64,000 nt of DNA from Microtetraspora glauca (GCA_000721275.1 JOFO01000037.1:7073-71072); one strand, 5' to 3'; positions 1 to 9,142 are shown, counted from the stretch's first letter. The notes: generated from the letters alone by a model not told the origin. A program made the numbers and translations.

Positions 1-63
1 ACCGACCGGATGCGTCGGGTGTCCGAGACGCCCCCGATTCTCTGTCGAAATGTTATGAAGCCC

Positions 64-106
64 GGGCCGGCCGTGGCGAAGGCCACAGCCGCCCTCCGGA
101 CGGCCC
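64..106. terminator. possible terminator downstream of the cvn operon
   Basis: GGGCCG (64-69) pairs with CGGCCC (101-106), and a small inner hairpin GTGGC-GAAG-GCCAC lies at 73-86. It sits 38 bp past the stop of the cvnD remnant. There is no T-run, as is usual in Streptomyces. Positions 1-143 hold no recognisable gene. Confidence 0.3.
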
Positions 107-143
107 GGTCCCGGGGCATATGACAACTGCCCTGGTGAGCGGC

Positions 144-308
144 CTACTTGAGGCGGGCCATGAGGGCGTGCTCGACGAGGGTGATGAGCGCGCTCTTGGC
201 GTCCGCGCGGTGGCGGGCGTCGGTGGTGATGATGGGGGTGTCGGGGCCGACGATCTTCGCGCTGGTGGTCGGTCTGGCCGCGCCGTCGTTAGAGCTTGCG
301 AAGTCCAC
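144..308 (-). pseudogene. cvnD: CvnD-type small GTPase, internal in-frame deletion (54-residue remnant)
   Basis: Conservon CvnD proteins are Ras/MglA-like GTP-binding proteins of about 190 residues that end cvnABCD operons. This reading frame starts GTG at 308, overlapping cvnC by 20 nt as is usual, and reads VDFASSNDGAARPTTSAKIV, the normal CvnD N terminus. It then jumps straight to GPDTPIITTDARHR and the normal C terminus ending HALMARLK-stop. The P-loop, switch regions and NKxD-like segment, roughly 135-140 residues, are absent, but the frame is kept. The product cannot bind GTP. Codon use and both ends look intact, so this is a clean deletion rather than decay. An assembly collapse is the main alternative. 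Confidence 0.85.
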
Positions 309-699
309 TGAGCACCCTTTCGAGCAGTGTCACGTCCGGCGTGCCGCCGGCTTCTCCGTTGCCCGGCTGGTGGATGGCCACCATGCCCGCCTCGGCCAGG
401 TCGGCCACGAGGATCCGGGCGACACCGAGCGGCATCGACAGCAGGGCGGACACCTCGGCCACCGACTTGACCTCACGGCACAGGTGGCAGATGCGCTGGT
501 GCTCGGGCAGGAGCGTGGCGAGGTGCGCCGGGTCGGCCGTGGTGCTGACCAGCGCCTCGATGGCGAGCTGGTAGCGCGGCCGGGTCCGGCCGCCGGTCAT
601 CGCGTACGGACGGACCAGCGGCTGGTCGCCCTCATGACCGTACGGATCGTCCAGGGACGAGCCGCCGTACGGATCGTGAGTGGCGGGGGGCGGGGTCAT
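289..699 (-). CDS. cvnC: DUF742 conservon protein CvnC
   Basis: 136 residues, third gene of the cvn operon. DUF742 proteins bind the GTPase and kinase partners of conservons at the membrane; the fold is a winged-helix-like domain. Visible are the typical proline/glycine-rich N terminus with DPYG motifs (residues about 9-22), the RPYAMTGGRT segment and the conserved core MPLGVARILVADLAEAG near residues 88-104. A GGAGG site lies 4 nt before the ATG. The 3' end overlaps the cvnD remnant by 20 nt, showing translational coupling. In this strain the C protein has lost its normal GTPase partner. Confidence 0.92.
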   Translation of the reverse strand: MTPPPATHDPYGGSSLDDPYGHEGDQPLVRPYAMTGGRTRPRYQLAIEALVSTTADPAHLATLLPEHQRICHLCREVKSVAEVSALLSMPLGVARILVADLAEAGMVAIHQPGNGEAGGTPDVTLLERVLSGLRKL

Positions 700-855
700 G
701 AATCCTCCGGGCGTGACAGCAAGCCTTCTGCCGTCTGATGGGGCCGGTGGGGGGCCGGATGGGGCGGCCGGACGATTGAACGGTGCCGGGGGCGGTACGT
801 GTGGGGGACGTACCGCCCCGTCGGGGGGAGAGGTGCTGGGGGCGGGTGGGGACCG

Positions 856-1278
856 CTAGTGCAGCAGGCTGCCCTGGAGCTCCGCGCGGAGATCCGGGGT
901 GAGGACGCTGCCGGCCCGGTCGACCAGCAGCGCCATCTCGTAGCCCACGAGGCCGATGTCGCACTCCGGGTGCGCGAGCACGGCCAGCGAGGATCCGTCC
1001 GAGACCGACATGAGGAAGAGGAAGCCGCGCTCCATCTCCACCACGGTCTGCGCCACGGGACCGCCCTCGAAGATCCGGGAGGCGCCCGCGGTCAGCGAGG
1101 TGAGCCCGGACGCGACCGCCGCCAGCTGGTCGGCACGGTCGCGGGGGAATCCTTCGGACATGGCAAGGAGCAGACCGTCGGCGGAGACCACCACCGTGTG
1201 CGACACCCCGGGGGTGTTGTCCACGAAGTTGGTGATCAACCAGTTCAGGTTCTGCGCCGCCTGGCTCATCGCGCTCAA
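856..1278 (-). CDS. cvnB: roadblock/LC7 domain protein CvnB
   Basis: 140 residues, a single roadblock/LC7 domain of the kind that acts as a GTPase-activating or scaffold partner for MglA-like GTPases. The sequence begins MSAMSQAAQNLNWLITNF and carries the family core VSADGLLLAMSEGFPRDRAD. I chose the TTG at 1278 because an AGGAG lies 6 nt upstream and the codon directly follows the cvnA stop. The ATG at 1269, giving 137 residues, is the alternative and matches how homologues are often annotated. It is translationally coupled to cvnA. Confidence 0.92.
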   Translation of the reverse strand: MSAMSQAAQNLNWLITNFVDNTPGVSHTVVVSADGLLLAMSEGFPRDRADQLAAVASGLTSLTAGASRIFEGGPVAQTVVEMERGFLFLMSVSDGSSLAVLAHPECDIGLVGYEMALLVDRAGSVLTPDLRAELQGSLLH

Positions 1279-4200
1279 CTATCGCTCCTGCTGGTGGTTC
1301 GGACCGAGGTGGAAGCTACCCGTGGTCGAGTTGCCCGCCTGCCGGCCCTGCTGGATGCCGCGGCGCAGGTTGGTGAGCCGGCCACGGACGTCGTCGGGTG
1401 CACGCGAGACCTGGGGGCCGGCCGTGTGGGCCTGCTCCTGTGCGGTCCCGGGTACGAGGTTGGCCTTCGGCACGCGGCGCGGAAGACCGGAGGTGGTGAC
1501 CCCGCCGGCGGAGGGCTTGCGCGCCCGCTCGGCCTGGCGCACCAGGTCGTCGTTGGGCGAGGGCCGCCAGCCGGCGGCCGCGCCCTGGCGCCCGCCGTCG
1601 CCGGCCGGACGCGGACCCGCCGGGGCGGGCTGCTGCACGACCGGGGTCGGCATCGTCCGGTCGACCTCGGGCATCCGCTGCTGCGGCGCCTGGCCCGGGG
1701 CCTGCTGCTGCCCCTGCTCCTGCTGGAACCAGTTGGTCTCCAGCGTGTCGTACAGCGGGGTGCGCCCGTCGCCCGCGGACGGCGCCGGAGGCAGTGCCTC
1801 CGGGCGGCGCGGCCGGCCGAGCTGCGGCTGCCGCGGCTCGGGCGCGGCCTGCGGGGACGGCTGCTGCGGGGCCTGGGGGAGACCCGGCTGCGGCGGCGCG
1901 AACCCGTTGCCGGCGGGCCGGCGGGGGGCCGGCGCCTGCGGCTGCTGCTGTGCCTGCGGTACGAAGGGCTGGTCGCCGTAGGCCGGACGGTCCTGGTACT
2001 GCGGGGCCTGCGGCTGCTGCGGGGCGCCGAAGTCCGGGCGCGGGAACTGGCCGGTGGAGCCGGGTCCCTGGGGCGCCTGGTGCTGCTGGTGCTGGGGGGC
2101 CTGCGGGGCCTGGGGGGCTCCGAAGTCCGGGCGTGGGAACTGCGCGGTGGACGCCGGGTCCTGGTACTGCGGGGCCTGCGGCTGCTGCGGGGCGCCGAAG
2201 TCCGGCCGCGGGAACTGGCCCGTGGAGCCCGGGCCCTGCGGCGCGCCGGGCGCGGCGAAGGAACCGGTGGTCTCGGCGTCGTCGTGGCCGCGCGGGGCGT
2301 CCAGCGGCGTCATGTCCTGCTGCGGGCGGCGCACCGGCTGCTGCGCGGCGGGGTCGCTGCCCCAACTCGTCCCCTGCGGGCGCTGCGGCTGCGGGTTCCC
2401 GCCGGGCAGCTCGGCGCGCGGGAAGCCGTTCGGCGCACCGAGCGGGTCCTGCTGCCGGGGAGCCTGCGGGTTCTGCGGAGCCTGCGGGTGCTGCGGGTTC
2501 TGGGGCGCCTGTGGGTTCTGGGGGTCCTGCGGGCGGCCGCCCCACACGTCCGTGCGGGACGGGATGGCGCTGGCCGCGCCGCCGATGAGACCGGCACCGG
2601 GGCCGGGCTGGGGGAGCTGCGGCAGCTGGCCGGTCTGCTCCAGGCGCGCGTCGGCCGGCTGGGGCTGCTGCTGCTGCGGCTGCAGCGGGGCCGGGGCCTG
2701 CGGGTTCTGCGGCGCGCCGTCCCGGGCGGGCAGCGCGGTCCGCGGTCCGCCCGCCGCGCCGACCTGCGGACGCGCGGCGCCCGGGCCGGCGCCGAGGCGG
2801 CCGGCCGGAGCGGACGGGCCGCCGAGACCGGGGCGTCCGGCACCCGGACCACCGGCCGCGCCGGGACCGCCGGCGAGCCGGCCGCCGGGGGCGCCGCCCT
2901 GCGGGGACGCGCCCTGCGCGCCGGGACCGCTCTTCGGGGCCGGCTTGCGGCCGCCCTGGGCGACGTCGACCGGGAGCATGACGAGCGCGGTGGTGCCGCC
3001 CGAGTCGGACGGGCGCAGCTGGATGCGGATGCCGTGCCGCAGGGACAGGCGGCCGACCACGAAGAGGCCCATGCGCCGGGAGACGGAGACGTCCACGGTG
3101 GGCGGCGAGGCGAGCCGCTCGTTGATCGCCGCCAGGTCCTCGGGGGAGAGGCCGATGCCGGTGTCGTGGATCTCGACCAGCACGCGCCCGTCGGGCAGCG
3201 CGTGGCCGGTGACCCGGACCTTGGTCTGCGGGGAGGAGAACGAGGTGGCGTTCTCCAGCAGCTCGGCGAGGAGGTGCACGAGGTCGTTGACGACCCGGCC
3301 GGCGACGTCCGTCGCCGGGACCGCGGCCAGTTCGATGCGCTCGTACTGCTCCACCTCGGAGGCGGCGGCGCGGAGCACGTCGACCAGCGGGACCGGGCGG
3401 GTCCAGCGGCGGCCCGGCTCCTCGCCGGCGAGGACGAGGAGGTTCTCGCCGTTCCGGCGCATGCGGGTCGCGAGGTGGTCGAGCTTGAAGAGCGAGGACA
3501 GCTGGTCCGGGTCGGCCTCGCGGGACTCCAGCTCGGAGATGAGCGAGAGCTGGCGCTGGATGAGACCCTGCGAACGGCGCGAGAGGTTGGTGAACATCGC
3601 GTTGACGTTGCCCCGGAGGAGGGCCTGCTCGGCGGCGAGGCGGACGGCCTCGCGGTGCACGTCGTCGAAGGCCGCGGCCACCTGGCCGATCTCGTCGCGG
3701 GAGTGCACGCCGACGGACTCGACGGAGGTGTCGACGTCCTGCGGGTCCGCCTCGGAGAGCTGCTTGACGAGCTCGGGCAGGCGTTCCTGGGCGACCTTGG
3801 TGGCGGTGTCCTGGAGCCGGCGCAGCGAGCGGATCATGGACCGGGCCACGACGAACGCGCCGATCAGCGAGACGCCGAGGACGAGCAGGATCAGCGCACC
3901 GTTGATGATGGCCTCGCGCTGCGACTCCTGCCGCAGCTCACGGGCCATCGTCTCCATCTCGCCGAGGAGCTGGTTCTCGATGCGGCTCATGGCCGCAATC
4001 TTCGTCTCGTACTCGTCGGTGAAGTTCAGGTAGCCGCGGGCCGACTTCGGGGCTCCGATGGCGGTCTCGGAGGAGAGCACGCGCTCGGCGTACTTCTCGG
4101 CGTCCACGATCGTGGGGTTGCCGGTGCGCAGCGAGTCGGTGAGGTCGGTGGCGTCGCCGCCGGTGCCCTCGTAGATCGCCGTGAAGGTCTTGAAGGCGTT

Positions 4201-5196
4201 GTTCTCACTCTTGAGCGCGGCCTCGCCGTAGAGGCGGTCACCGGGCTTGAACCGGCCGCGGCCCTTGTCGCTGGCCGGCAGGGCGCCCGCGATGATCGCC
4301 TGCTGGATGGAGGCGTACTCCTTGGCGGACGAGAACGCGGCGAGCGCGCGGGTCCGCTTGATCATCTCGGGGTTGCTGGTCGCCTGCGCCATGTCCTGCG
4401 AGAGGCTGAGCAGCGAGCGGATGAGGCGGCTGTACGCCTCGACGGTCACGGACTGCTGGACGCCGTCCTTGTAGGCGTTCGTCCGGATGTTGTGGAGGTC
4501 GATGACCTGCCCGGCGATGGTGCCGACGTTGGACCGGATGCTCTGCAGCGCCTCGTCGTCGTCGCTGTTCGGGATGGCCCGGGTGGCGTCGAGGAAGGCG
4601 TCGTAGGAACGGTCCGTACGGCGGCGGGGGTTGGCGATCTGGTAGTCGCTGGTCGGCCGCCCGTTGGCGAGCGGGCCGGCCGAGAGGTCGCGCTCGGCCT
4701 GGAGGGCCTGGGCGAGCGCGGTCGCCTCACGGGTCAGCTTGGTCAGCAGCTGCATGTGGTCGAGCTGCTGCATGTCCTGCAGCGACTCGTTGATGCGGAT
4801 GCCGCCGAGGCTGGTGGCCGCGACCACGGGGAGGGTCAGCAGGGCCACGAGACGCGTGGAGATGCGCCAGTTGCGCAGGGCTATTCGGGAGCCCGTCGCG
4901 TTCTCGGCGGCGACGGGGGCGGTGCCCTTCTCGCCGCGCGGCGCGCCGCTCTCCTCGCCGGGTGCCGCCGACGGGCCGGACCGGCGTGCGGAGCCGTCGC
5001 CGGACTCGCCGGCCGGCCGTGCGGCCTTGCCCGGGTTCCTGCCCTGGCCGCCCGGACCGGGCGCCTGCTGGGCGGAGTGCGGGGCCGCGGGACCGCGATC
5101 GGTCCCGGCACGCGGTTCCTGCTCCGACGGAGCCTCCGCGCGGCCCTTGCGGGCCTGGGCGGAGCCCGCGCCATCCCTCTTGAAACGTCCCTGCAC
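1279..5196 (-). CDS. cvnA: CvnA: nitrate/nitrite-sensor-type histidine kinase-like protein
   Basis: About 1305 residues, head of the cvn operon. A charged, proline-rich cytoplasmic N terminus (about 1-110) leads to TM1 (about 115-135, STRLVALLTLPVVAATSLGG), an extracytoplasmic NIT-like sensor (about 140-425), TM2 (about 430-452), a HAMP linker and an HATPase domain. N-box ELLENATSFS and G-box DTGIGLSPED are present, with LDHLATRMRR as the likely H-region. The last 550 residues are a proline/glutamine/alanine tail with three copies of QFPRPDFGAP. The GTG at 5196 (VQGRFKRDG) is preferred, with GAGG 11 nt upstream. An in-frame GTG at 5328 has no ribosome site. In this operon the GTPase output component is truncated. 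Confidence 0.88.
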   Translation of the reverse strand: MQGRFKRDGAGSAQARKGRAEAPSEQEPRAGTDRGPAAPHSAQQAPGPGGQGRNPGKAARPAGESGDGSARRSGPSAAPGEESGAPRGEKGTAPVAAENATGSRIALRNWRISTRLVALLTLPVVAATSLGGIRINESLQDMQQLDHMQLLTKLTREATALAQALQAERDLSAGPLANGRPTSDYQIANPRRRTDRSYDAFLDATRAIPNSDDDEALQSIRSNVGTIAGQVIDLHNIRTNAYKDGVQQSVTVEAYSRLIRSLLSLSQDMAQATSNPEMIKRTRALAAFSSAKEYASIQQAIIAGALPASDKGRGRFKPGDRLYGEAALKSENNAFKTFTAIYEGTGGDATDLTDSLRTGNPTIVDAEKYAERVLSSETAIGAPKSARGYLNFTDEYETKIAAMSRIENQLLGEMETMARELRQESQREAIINGALILLVLGVSLIGAFVVARSMIRSLRRLQDTATKVAQERLPELVKQLSEADPQDVDTSVESVGVHSRDEIGQVAAAFDDVHREAVRLAAEQALLRGNVNAMFTNLSRRSQGLIQRQLSLISELESREADPDQLSSLFKLDHLATRMRRNGENLLVLAGEEPGRRWTRPVPLVDVLRAAASEVEQYERIELAAVPATDVAGRVVNDLVHLLAELLENATSFSSPQTKVRVTGHALPDGRVLVEIHDTGIGLSPEDLAAINERLASPPTVDVSVSRRMGLFVVGRLSLRHGIRIQLRPSDSGGTTALVMLPVDVAQGGRKPAPKSGPGAQGASPQGGAPGGRLAGGPGAAGGPGAGRPGLGGPSAPAGRLGAGPGAARPQVGAAGGPRTALPARDGAPQNPQAPAPLQPQQQQPQPADARLEQTGQLPQLPQPGPGAGLIGGAASAIPSRTDVWGGRPQDPQNPQAPQNPQHPQAPQNPQAPRQQDPLGAPNGFPRAELPGGNPQPQRPQGTSWGSDPAAQQPVRRPQQDMTPLDAPRGHDDAETTGSFAAPGAPQGPGSTGQFPRPDFGAPQQPQAPQYQDPASTAQFPRPDFGAPQAPQAPQHQQHQAPQGPGSTGQFPRPDFGAPQQPQAPQYQDRPAYGDQPFVPQAQQQPQAPAPRRPAGNGFAPPQPGLPQAPQQPSPQAAPEPRQPQLGRPRRPEALPPAPSAGDGRTPLYDTLETNWFQQEQGQQQAPGQAPQQRMPEVDRTMPTPVVQQPAPAGPRPAGDGGRQGAAAGWRPSPNDDLVRQAERARKPSAGGVTTSGLPRRVPKANLVPGTAQEQAHTAGPQVSRAPDDVRGRLTNLRRGIQQGRQAGNSTTGSFHLGPNHQQER

Positions 5197-5772
5197 TAGC
5201 GTCGCAACCTCTGGACCAGGCGTCCTTCCGGGGTGGACCCGGAGCGGACGGTGTCGGCGTCGATGGGGACGCGTCGGCGCGCCCCAGGTGGTCGTCGGTG
5301 ACCGGCGCAGATCCCCCTTCTCCGCCACTCGGCCGGCGCTGCGTTGCGCCCCCTGCGTGCCGGCGTCGAACCCGCGGCGGTGCGTGGAATTCCAGCACAG
5401 TGCCGGATCTCCAACAAGGGCCGAGGTCTATACCGGGAGGGGGATGACAACCCGTGCGCGGGAGGTCACCGCGTGTAGAAGATGATCACGGAGGATTCGG
5501 GCGTATCACCCCCAATGGCCCGGCGTCCTCGTGTGTCCCAGTCGCCATGATCAGGAGCGGAATGGAGGGTTCAATGGCGGAATGTCCCTTTCCGTGACCT
5601 GACATGCCGGTCCGTAATGACCGGAATATCCGGCCAGTGGTGAGCAAACTCACATGGGAATGGATGTCTCAGCCATGCATTCGAAGGGAACCCCTTGATT
5701 TAGCCTGACGCTTTGCACCATCATCCCCGCGCCCGCACGGGCGCCCGTCCCGGAACAAGGTCTGCCAGCGCG
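5197..5772. other. intergenic region between cvnA and the small peptide gene
   Basis: 576 bp of lower GC than its surroundings, between divergent genes. It holds short inverted repeats: CCGGA-ATA-TCCGG at 5621-5633 and GTGAG-CAAA-CTCAC at 5640-5653. A TAGCCT hexamer at 5701-5706 could be a -10 for the small peptide gene. No convincing coding frame was seen. Confidence 0.5.
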
Positions 5773-5970
5773 ATGACTGCACCCACCCCCGCCACCACGG
5801 CCAACCCGCGCCGCTCCACCCTCGCCCACCTCGAGGACGCCGCCGCCCTGGGCCGCGGCGCCACCCCCGAGTACGCGACCGAGCTGCCCGGCACCACCGC
5901 CAACCCGCGCCGCACCGTCCTCATGCAGGCCCCCGCCCCGCACGTGCCGGCCTACCTCGCCGAGGTCTGA
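5773..5970 (+). CDS. 65-residue peptide of unknown function with duplicated TTANPRR motif
   Basis: I do not recognise this protein. Nearly every codon ends in G or C, which argues that it is expressed. The ATG at 5773 begins MTAPTPATTANPRR. The heptapeptide TTANPRR occurs twice (residues about 8-14 and 41-47), each followed by S/T and hydrophobic residues, and the chain ends APAPHVPAYLAEV. There is no membrane segment or cysteine. An upstream in-frame TTG at 5713 would add 20 residues. The ribosome site is weak (AAGG 12 nt upstream). It stands alone between the cvn operon and a fumarylacetoacetase-family gene. A leader/core precursor peptide is possible but no modifying enzyme is adjacent. 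Confidence 0.65.
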   Translation: MTAPTPATTANPRRSTLAHLEDAAALGRGATPEYATELPGTTANPRRTVLMQAPAPHVPAYLAEV

Positions 5971-6082
5971 TCCCGGCGTCCGCCCGCCCGCCACCGGCGA
6001 TATCCGCCGGTCGGCCGCCCCGCGCCGCGTTAGCCTGGAGCGTCAGACTCCAGCCAGTACCAAGTGAGGGGCGACAGCACTC

Positions 6083-6868
6083 GTGCGCATCGCCAGATTC
6101 TCCATCGACGGCAATGTCGCCTTCGGCGCGGTCGAGGGCGAGGGGACCGTCGAGTCCGGCGGCCTCGTCCTCGACATCATCAAGGGCATCCCGTACACCG
6201 ACTTCGAGCTCAGCGGCACCAAGGTCCCGCTGAGCAAGGTACGGCTCCTGCCGCCGGTGCTCCCCAACAAGGTCGTGGCCATCGGCCGCAACTACGCGGA
6301 GCACGCCAAGGAGCTCGGCAACGAGGTCCCCGAGGTCCCGGTCGCCTTCTTCAAGCCGACCACCTCCGTCATCGGCCCCGGCGACGCCATCGAGTTCCCC
6401 TCCTTCTCCAGCGAACTGCACCACGAGGCCGAACTGGCCGTGGTGATCGGCCGCATGTGCCGCGAGGTGCCCCGGGAGCGCGTCAAGGACGTGATCTTCG
6501 GCTACACCTGCGCCAACGACGTGACCGCCCGCGACGTCCAGAAGCGCGAGGCCCAGTGGGCCCGCGCCAAGGGCTTCGACACGAGCTGCCCGCTGGGCCC
6601 CTGGGTGGAGACCGACCTCGACCCGAGCGACCTCGCCGTCCAGGCCACGGTCAACGGCGAACAGCGCCAGCTCGGTCGGACGAGCGACATGATCCGCTCC
6701 ATCGAGGACCTGGTCGTCCACATCACCGAGGCCATGACACTGCTCCCCGGCGACGTCATCCTCACCGGCACCCCCGCCGGGGTCGGCCCCCTCACCGTCG
6801 GCGACGAGGTCGCCGTCACCATCGAAGGCATCGGCACTCTCACCAACAGGGTGATCAAGCGTGGCTAA
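6083..6868 (+). CDS. fumarylacetoacetate hydrolase family protein
   Basis: 261 residues. Members cleave C-C bonds of 2,4-diketo acids, or act as acylpyruvases, 2-hydroxyhepta-2,4-diene-1,7-dioate isomerases or oxaloacetate decarboxylases; the exact substrate cannot be read from sequence. A short N-terminal part is followed by the FAH fold from about residue 57, with [12 protein letters not shown] (68-79), the metal ligands E115 and E117 in [11 protein letters not shown], and D146 in [19 protein letters not shown] is the usual late motif. It starts GTG at 6083. The stop codon overlaps the gltX start by 8 nt, so the two are co-translated. In Streptomyces this pairing with gltX is conserved. Confidence 0.9.
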   Translation: MRIARFSIDGNVAFGAVEGEGTVESGGLVLDIIKGIPYTDFELSGTKVPLSKVRLLPPVLPNKVVAIGRNYAEHAKELGNEVPEVPVAFFKPTTSVIGPGDAIEFPSFSSELHHEAELAVVIGRMCREVPRERVKDVIFGYTCANDVTARDVQKREAQWARAKGFDTSCPLGPWVETDLDPSDLAVQATVNGEQRQLGRTSDMIRSIEDLVVHITEAMTLLPGDVILTGTPAGVGPLTVGDEVAVTIEGIGTLTNRVIKRG

Positions 6869-8336
6869 CGCGAACCTCCGCGTCCGTTTCTGTCCGTCCC
6901 CGACCGGCAACCCCCATGTGGGCCTGGTCCGCACCGCCCTCTTCAACTGGGCGTTCGCCCGGCACCACCAGGGCACCATGGTCTTCCGCATCGAGGACAC
7001 CGACGCGGCCCGCGACTCCGAGGAGTCGTACGAGCAGCTGCTGGACTCCCTCAAGTGGCTCGGCCTCGACTGGGACGAGGGCCCCGAGGTCGGCGGCCCG
7101 CACGCCCCGTACCGCCAGTCGCAGCGCATGGACATCTACAAGGACGTCGCCGACAAGCTGCTCGCCGGCGGCTACGCGTACCGCTGCTACTGCACCACCA
7201 CCGAGCTCGACGAGCGCCGCGAGGCCGCCCGCGCCGCCGGGAAGCCCTCCGGCTACGACGGCCACTGCCGCGAGCTGTCCGCCGAGCAGGTCGCGCAGTA
7301 CGAGGCCGAGGGCCGCGAGCCGATCGTCCGCTTCCGGATGCCCGACGAGGCCATCACCTTCACCGACCTGGTCCGCGGCGAGCTCACCTTCACCCCCGAG
7401 AACGTGCCGGACTACGGCATCCTCCGGGCCAACGGCGCCCCGCTGTACACCCTGGTCAACCCGGTCGACGACGCCCTCATGGAGATCACCCACGTCCTGC
7501 GCGGCGAGGACCTGCTCTCCTCCACCCCCCGCCAGATCGCCCTCTACAAGGCGCTCATCGAGCTGGGCGTCGCCAAGGAGATCCCCGCCTTCGGCCACCT
7601 GCCGTACGTGATGGGCGAGGGCAACAAGAAGCTCTCCAAGCGCGACCCGCAGGCGTCCCTCAACCTCTACCGGGAGCGCGGCTTCCTCCCCGAGGGCCTG
7701 CTGAACTACCTCTCCCTCCTCGGCTGGTCCTTCTCCGCCGACCAGGACCTCTTCACCATCCCCGAGATGGTGGAGAGGTTCGACATCTCCGACGTCAACG
7801 CCAACCCGGCCCGCTTCGACCTGAAGAAGGCCGAGTCCATCAACGCGGACCACATCCGCATGCTGGACGTGAAGGCGTTCGCCGAGGCGTGCGAGCCCTG
7901 GCTCCAGGCCCCGCACGCCCCCTGGGCCCCCGAGGACTTCGACCGCGCGGCCTGGGAGCGGATCGCCCCGCACGCCCAGACCCGCCTCACCGTCCTCTCC
8001 GAGATCACGGCCAACGTCGACTTCCTCTTCCTGGCCGAGCCGGTCTTCGACCAGCCCTCGTGGGACAAGGCGATGAAGGGCGAGCCCGCGGCCCTGCTGA
8101 CCACCGCCCGGGAGAAGCTGGAGTCGGCCGACTGGACCGACCCCGAGTCGCTCAAGAACGCCGTCCTCGCCGCCGGCGAGGCCCACGGCCTCAAGCTCGG
8201 CAAGGCCCAGGCCCCGGTCCGCGTCGCCGTCACCGGCCGCACCGTCGGCCTCCCCCTCTTCGAGTCCCTGGAGATCCTGGGCAAGGAGAAGACCCTGGCC
8301 CGCGTCGACGCGGCCCTCGCGAAGCTCGCCGCGTAA
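6861..8336 (+). CDS. gltX: glutamyl-tRNA synthetase
   Basis: 491 residues, class I aminoacyl-tRNA synthetase. The HIGH-type motif is [10 protein letters not shown] (about 11-20) and the KMSKS-type motif is [10 protein letters not shown] (about 254-263). The C-terminal anticodon-binding domain is complete. No GlnRS gene is seen here. In actinobacteria GltX normally also misacylates tRNA-Gln, which GatCAB then corrects, so this enzyme would charge all five tRNAs encoded 0.9 kb downstream. GTG start at 6861, inside the end of the preceding gene. Confidence 0.97.
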   Translation: MANANLRVRFCPSPTGNPHVGLVRTALFNWAFARHHQGTMVFRIEDTDAARDSEESYEQLLDSLKWLGLDWDEGPEVGGPHAPYRQSQRMDIYKDVADKLLAGGYAYRCYCTTTELDERREAARAAGKPSGYDGHCRELSAEQVAQYEAEGREPIVRFRMPDEAITFTDLVRGELTFTPENVPDYGILRANGAPLYTLVNPVDDALMEITHVLRGEDLLSSTPRQIALYKALIELGVAKEIPAFGHLPYVMGEGNKKLSKRDPQASLNLYRERGFLPEGLLNYLSLLGWSFSADQDLFTIPEMVERFDISDVNANPARFDLKKAESINADHIRMLDVKAFAEACEPWLQAPHAPWAPEDFDRAAWERIAPHAQTRLTVLSEITANVDFLFLAEPVFDQPSWDKAMKGEPAALLTTAREKLESADWTDPESLKNAVLAAGEAHGLKLGKAQAPVRVAVTGRTVGLPLFESLEILGKEKTLARVDAALAKLAA

Positions 8337-8356
8337 GCGGCGCGACCCGCGTCCCA

Positions 8357-8401
8357 CGACGGGGGCGGCGCCCGGAGCACTTCCGGGCGCCCCCCCCGTC
8401 G
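8357..8401 (+). terminator. strong terminator after gltX
   Basis: CGACGGGGG (8357-8365) and GGCGCCCGGA (8367-8376) pair with TCCGGGCGCC (8382-8391) and CCCCCGTCG (8393-8401), giving about 19 bp with one mismatch and a 5-nt loop. It lies 20 bp after the gltX stop and 15 bp before the HAD start. Confidence 0.8.
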
Positions 8402-8416
8402 GCGTACCGTCGGGGC

Positions 8417-9142
8417 ATGAGCATCCGGGCCGTCGTCTGGGACGTGGACGACACGATCTTCGACTACGCGGGCGCCGACCGGGCCGGGATGCGGGCGCAT
8501 CTCGCCGCCGAGGGGCTGGACGGGCTGCACGGCACCGTCGAGGACGCGCTGCGCCACTGGAAGGAGCTCACGGAGCTCTTCTGGCGCCGCTTCGAGGAGG
8601 CGCCGGCGGGGAACTGGCAGGACCAGCGCCGCCACCGCGTCCGCGCCTTCCTGGACCGGCCCGCGATGACCGACGCCGAGGCCGACGCCTGGTTCGGCCG
8701 GTACGTGGCCCACTACGAGGCCGCCTGGGAGCTCTTCCCGGACGCCCTGCCCGTCCTCGACCTGCTCGCCGCCGACTACCGACAGGCCGTCCTGTCGAAC
8801 TCCAGCATCCACGCCCAGGAGCCCAAGCTGCGCGCCCTCGGCGTCCGCGACCGCTTCGAGGCCGTCCTCTGCGCCGCCGAGCTCGGCAGCGCCAAGCCGG
8901 CCCCCGAGGCGTTCCTCGCCGCCTGCACGGCCCTGGGCCTGCCCCCGCACCAGGTGGCGTACGTGGGGGACCGGGCCGACATCGACGCGCTCGGCGCGCA
9001 GCAGGCCGGGCTGCACGGCATCTGGCTGGACCGTGCCGGCACCGGCGGGGTGCCCGGTCTGCACCGCATCACGGACCTCCACCAGCTCCCGCCGCTGCTC
9101 CGCGGGCATACCCGTTTTGGAGCACCGTCCACCTTCGGGTAA
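8417..9142 (+). CDS. HAD-superfamily hydrolase
   Basis: 241 residues. Haloacid dehalogenase-type phosphatase with motif I DVDDTIFDY (D9 nucleophile, D11 acid), motif II SNSS (about 134-137), motif III lysine in SAKPAPEAF and motif IV YVGDRADID. The helical cap insert between motifs I and II marks a C1-cap enzyme of the HAD-IA type (phosphoglycolate phosphatase or pyrimidine nucleotidase-like); the substrate is unknown. ATG at 8417. The stop codon (9140-9142) lies inside the -10 element of the tRNA promoter. Confidence 0.9.
   Translation: MSIRAVVWDVDDTIFDYAGADRAGMRAHLAAEGLDGLHGTVEDALRHWKELTELFWRRFEEAPAGNWQDQRRHRVRAFLDRPAMTDAEADAWFGRYVAHYEAAWELFPDALPVLDLLAADYRQAVLSNSSIHAQEPKLRALGVRDRFEAVLCAAELGSAKPAPEAFLAACTALGLPPHQVAYVGDRADIDALGAQQAGLHGIWLDRAGTGGVPGLHRITDLHQLPPLLRGHTRFGAPSTFG

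Noticed and set aside
799..5199. A 1466-codon open frame on the plus strand opposite cvnA
   Set aside because: High GC leaves long stop-free antisense frames. It lacks any domain and is rich in R, G, A and L, while the minus strand has clear kinase motifs.
5713..5772. TTG start at 5713 for the small peptide
   Set aside because: It would add 20 Arg/Pro-rich residues without conserved character and has no ribosome-binding site; it would sit almost on the predicted transcript start.
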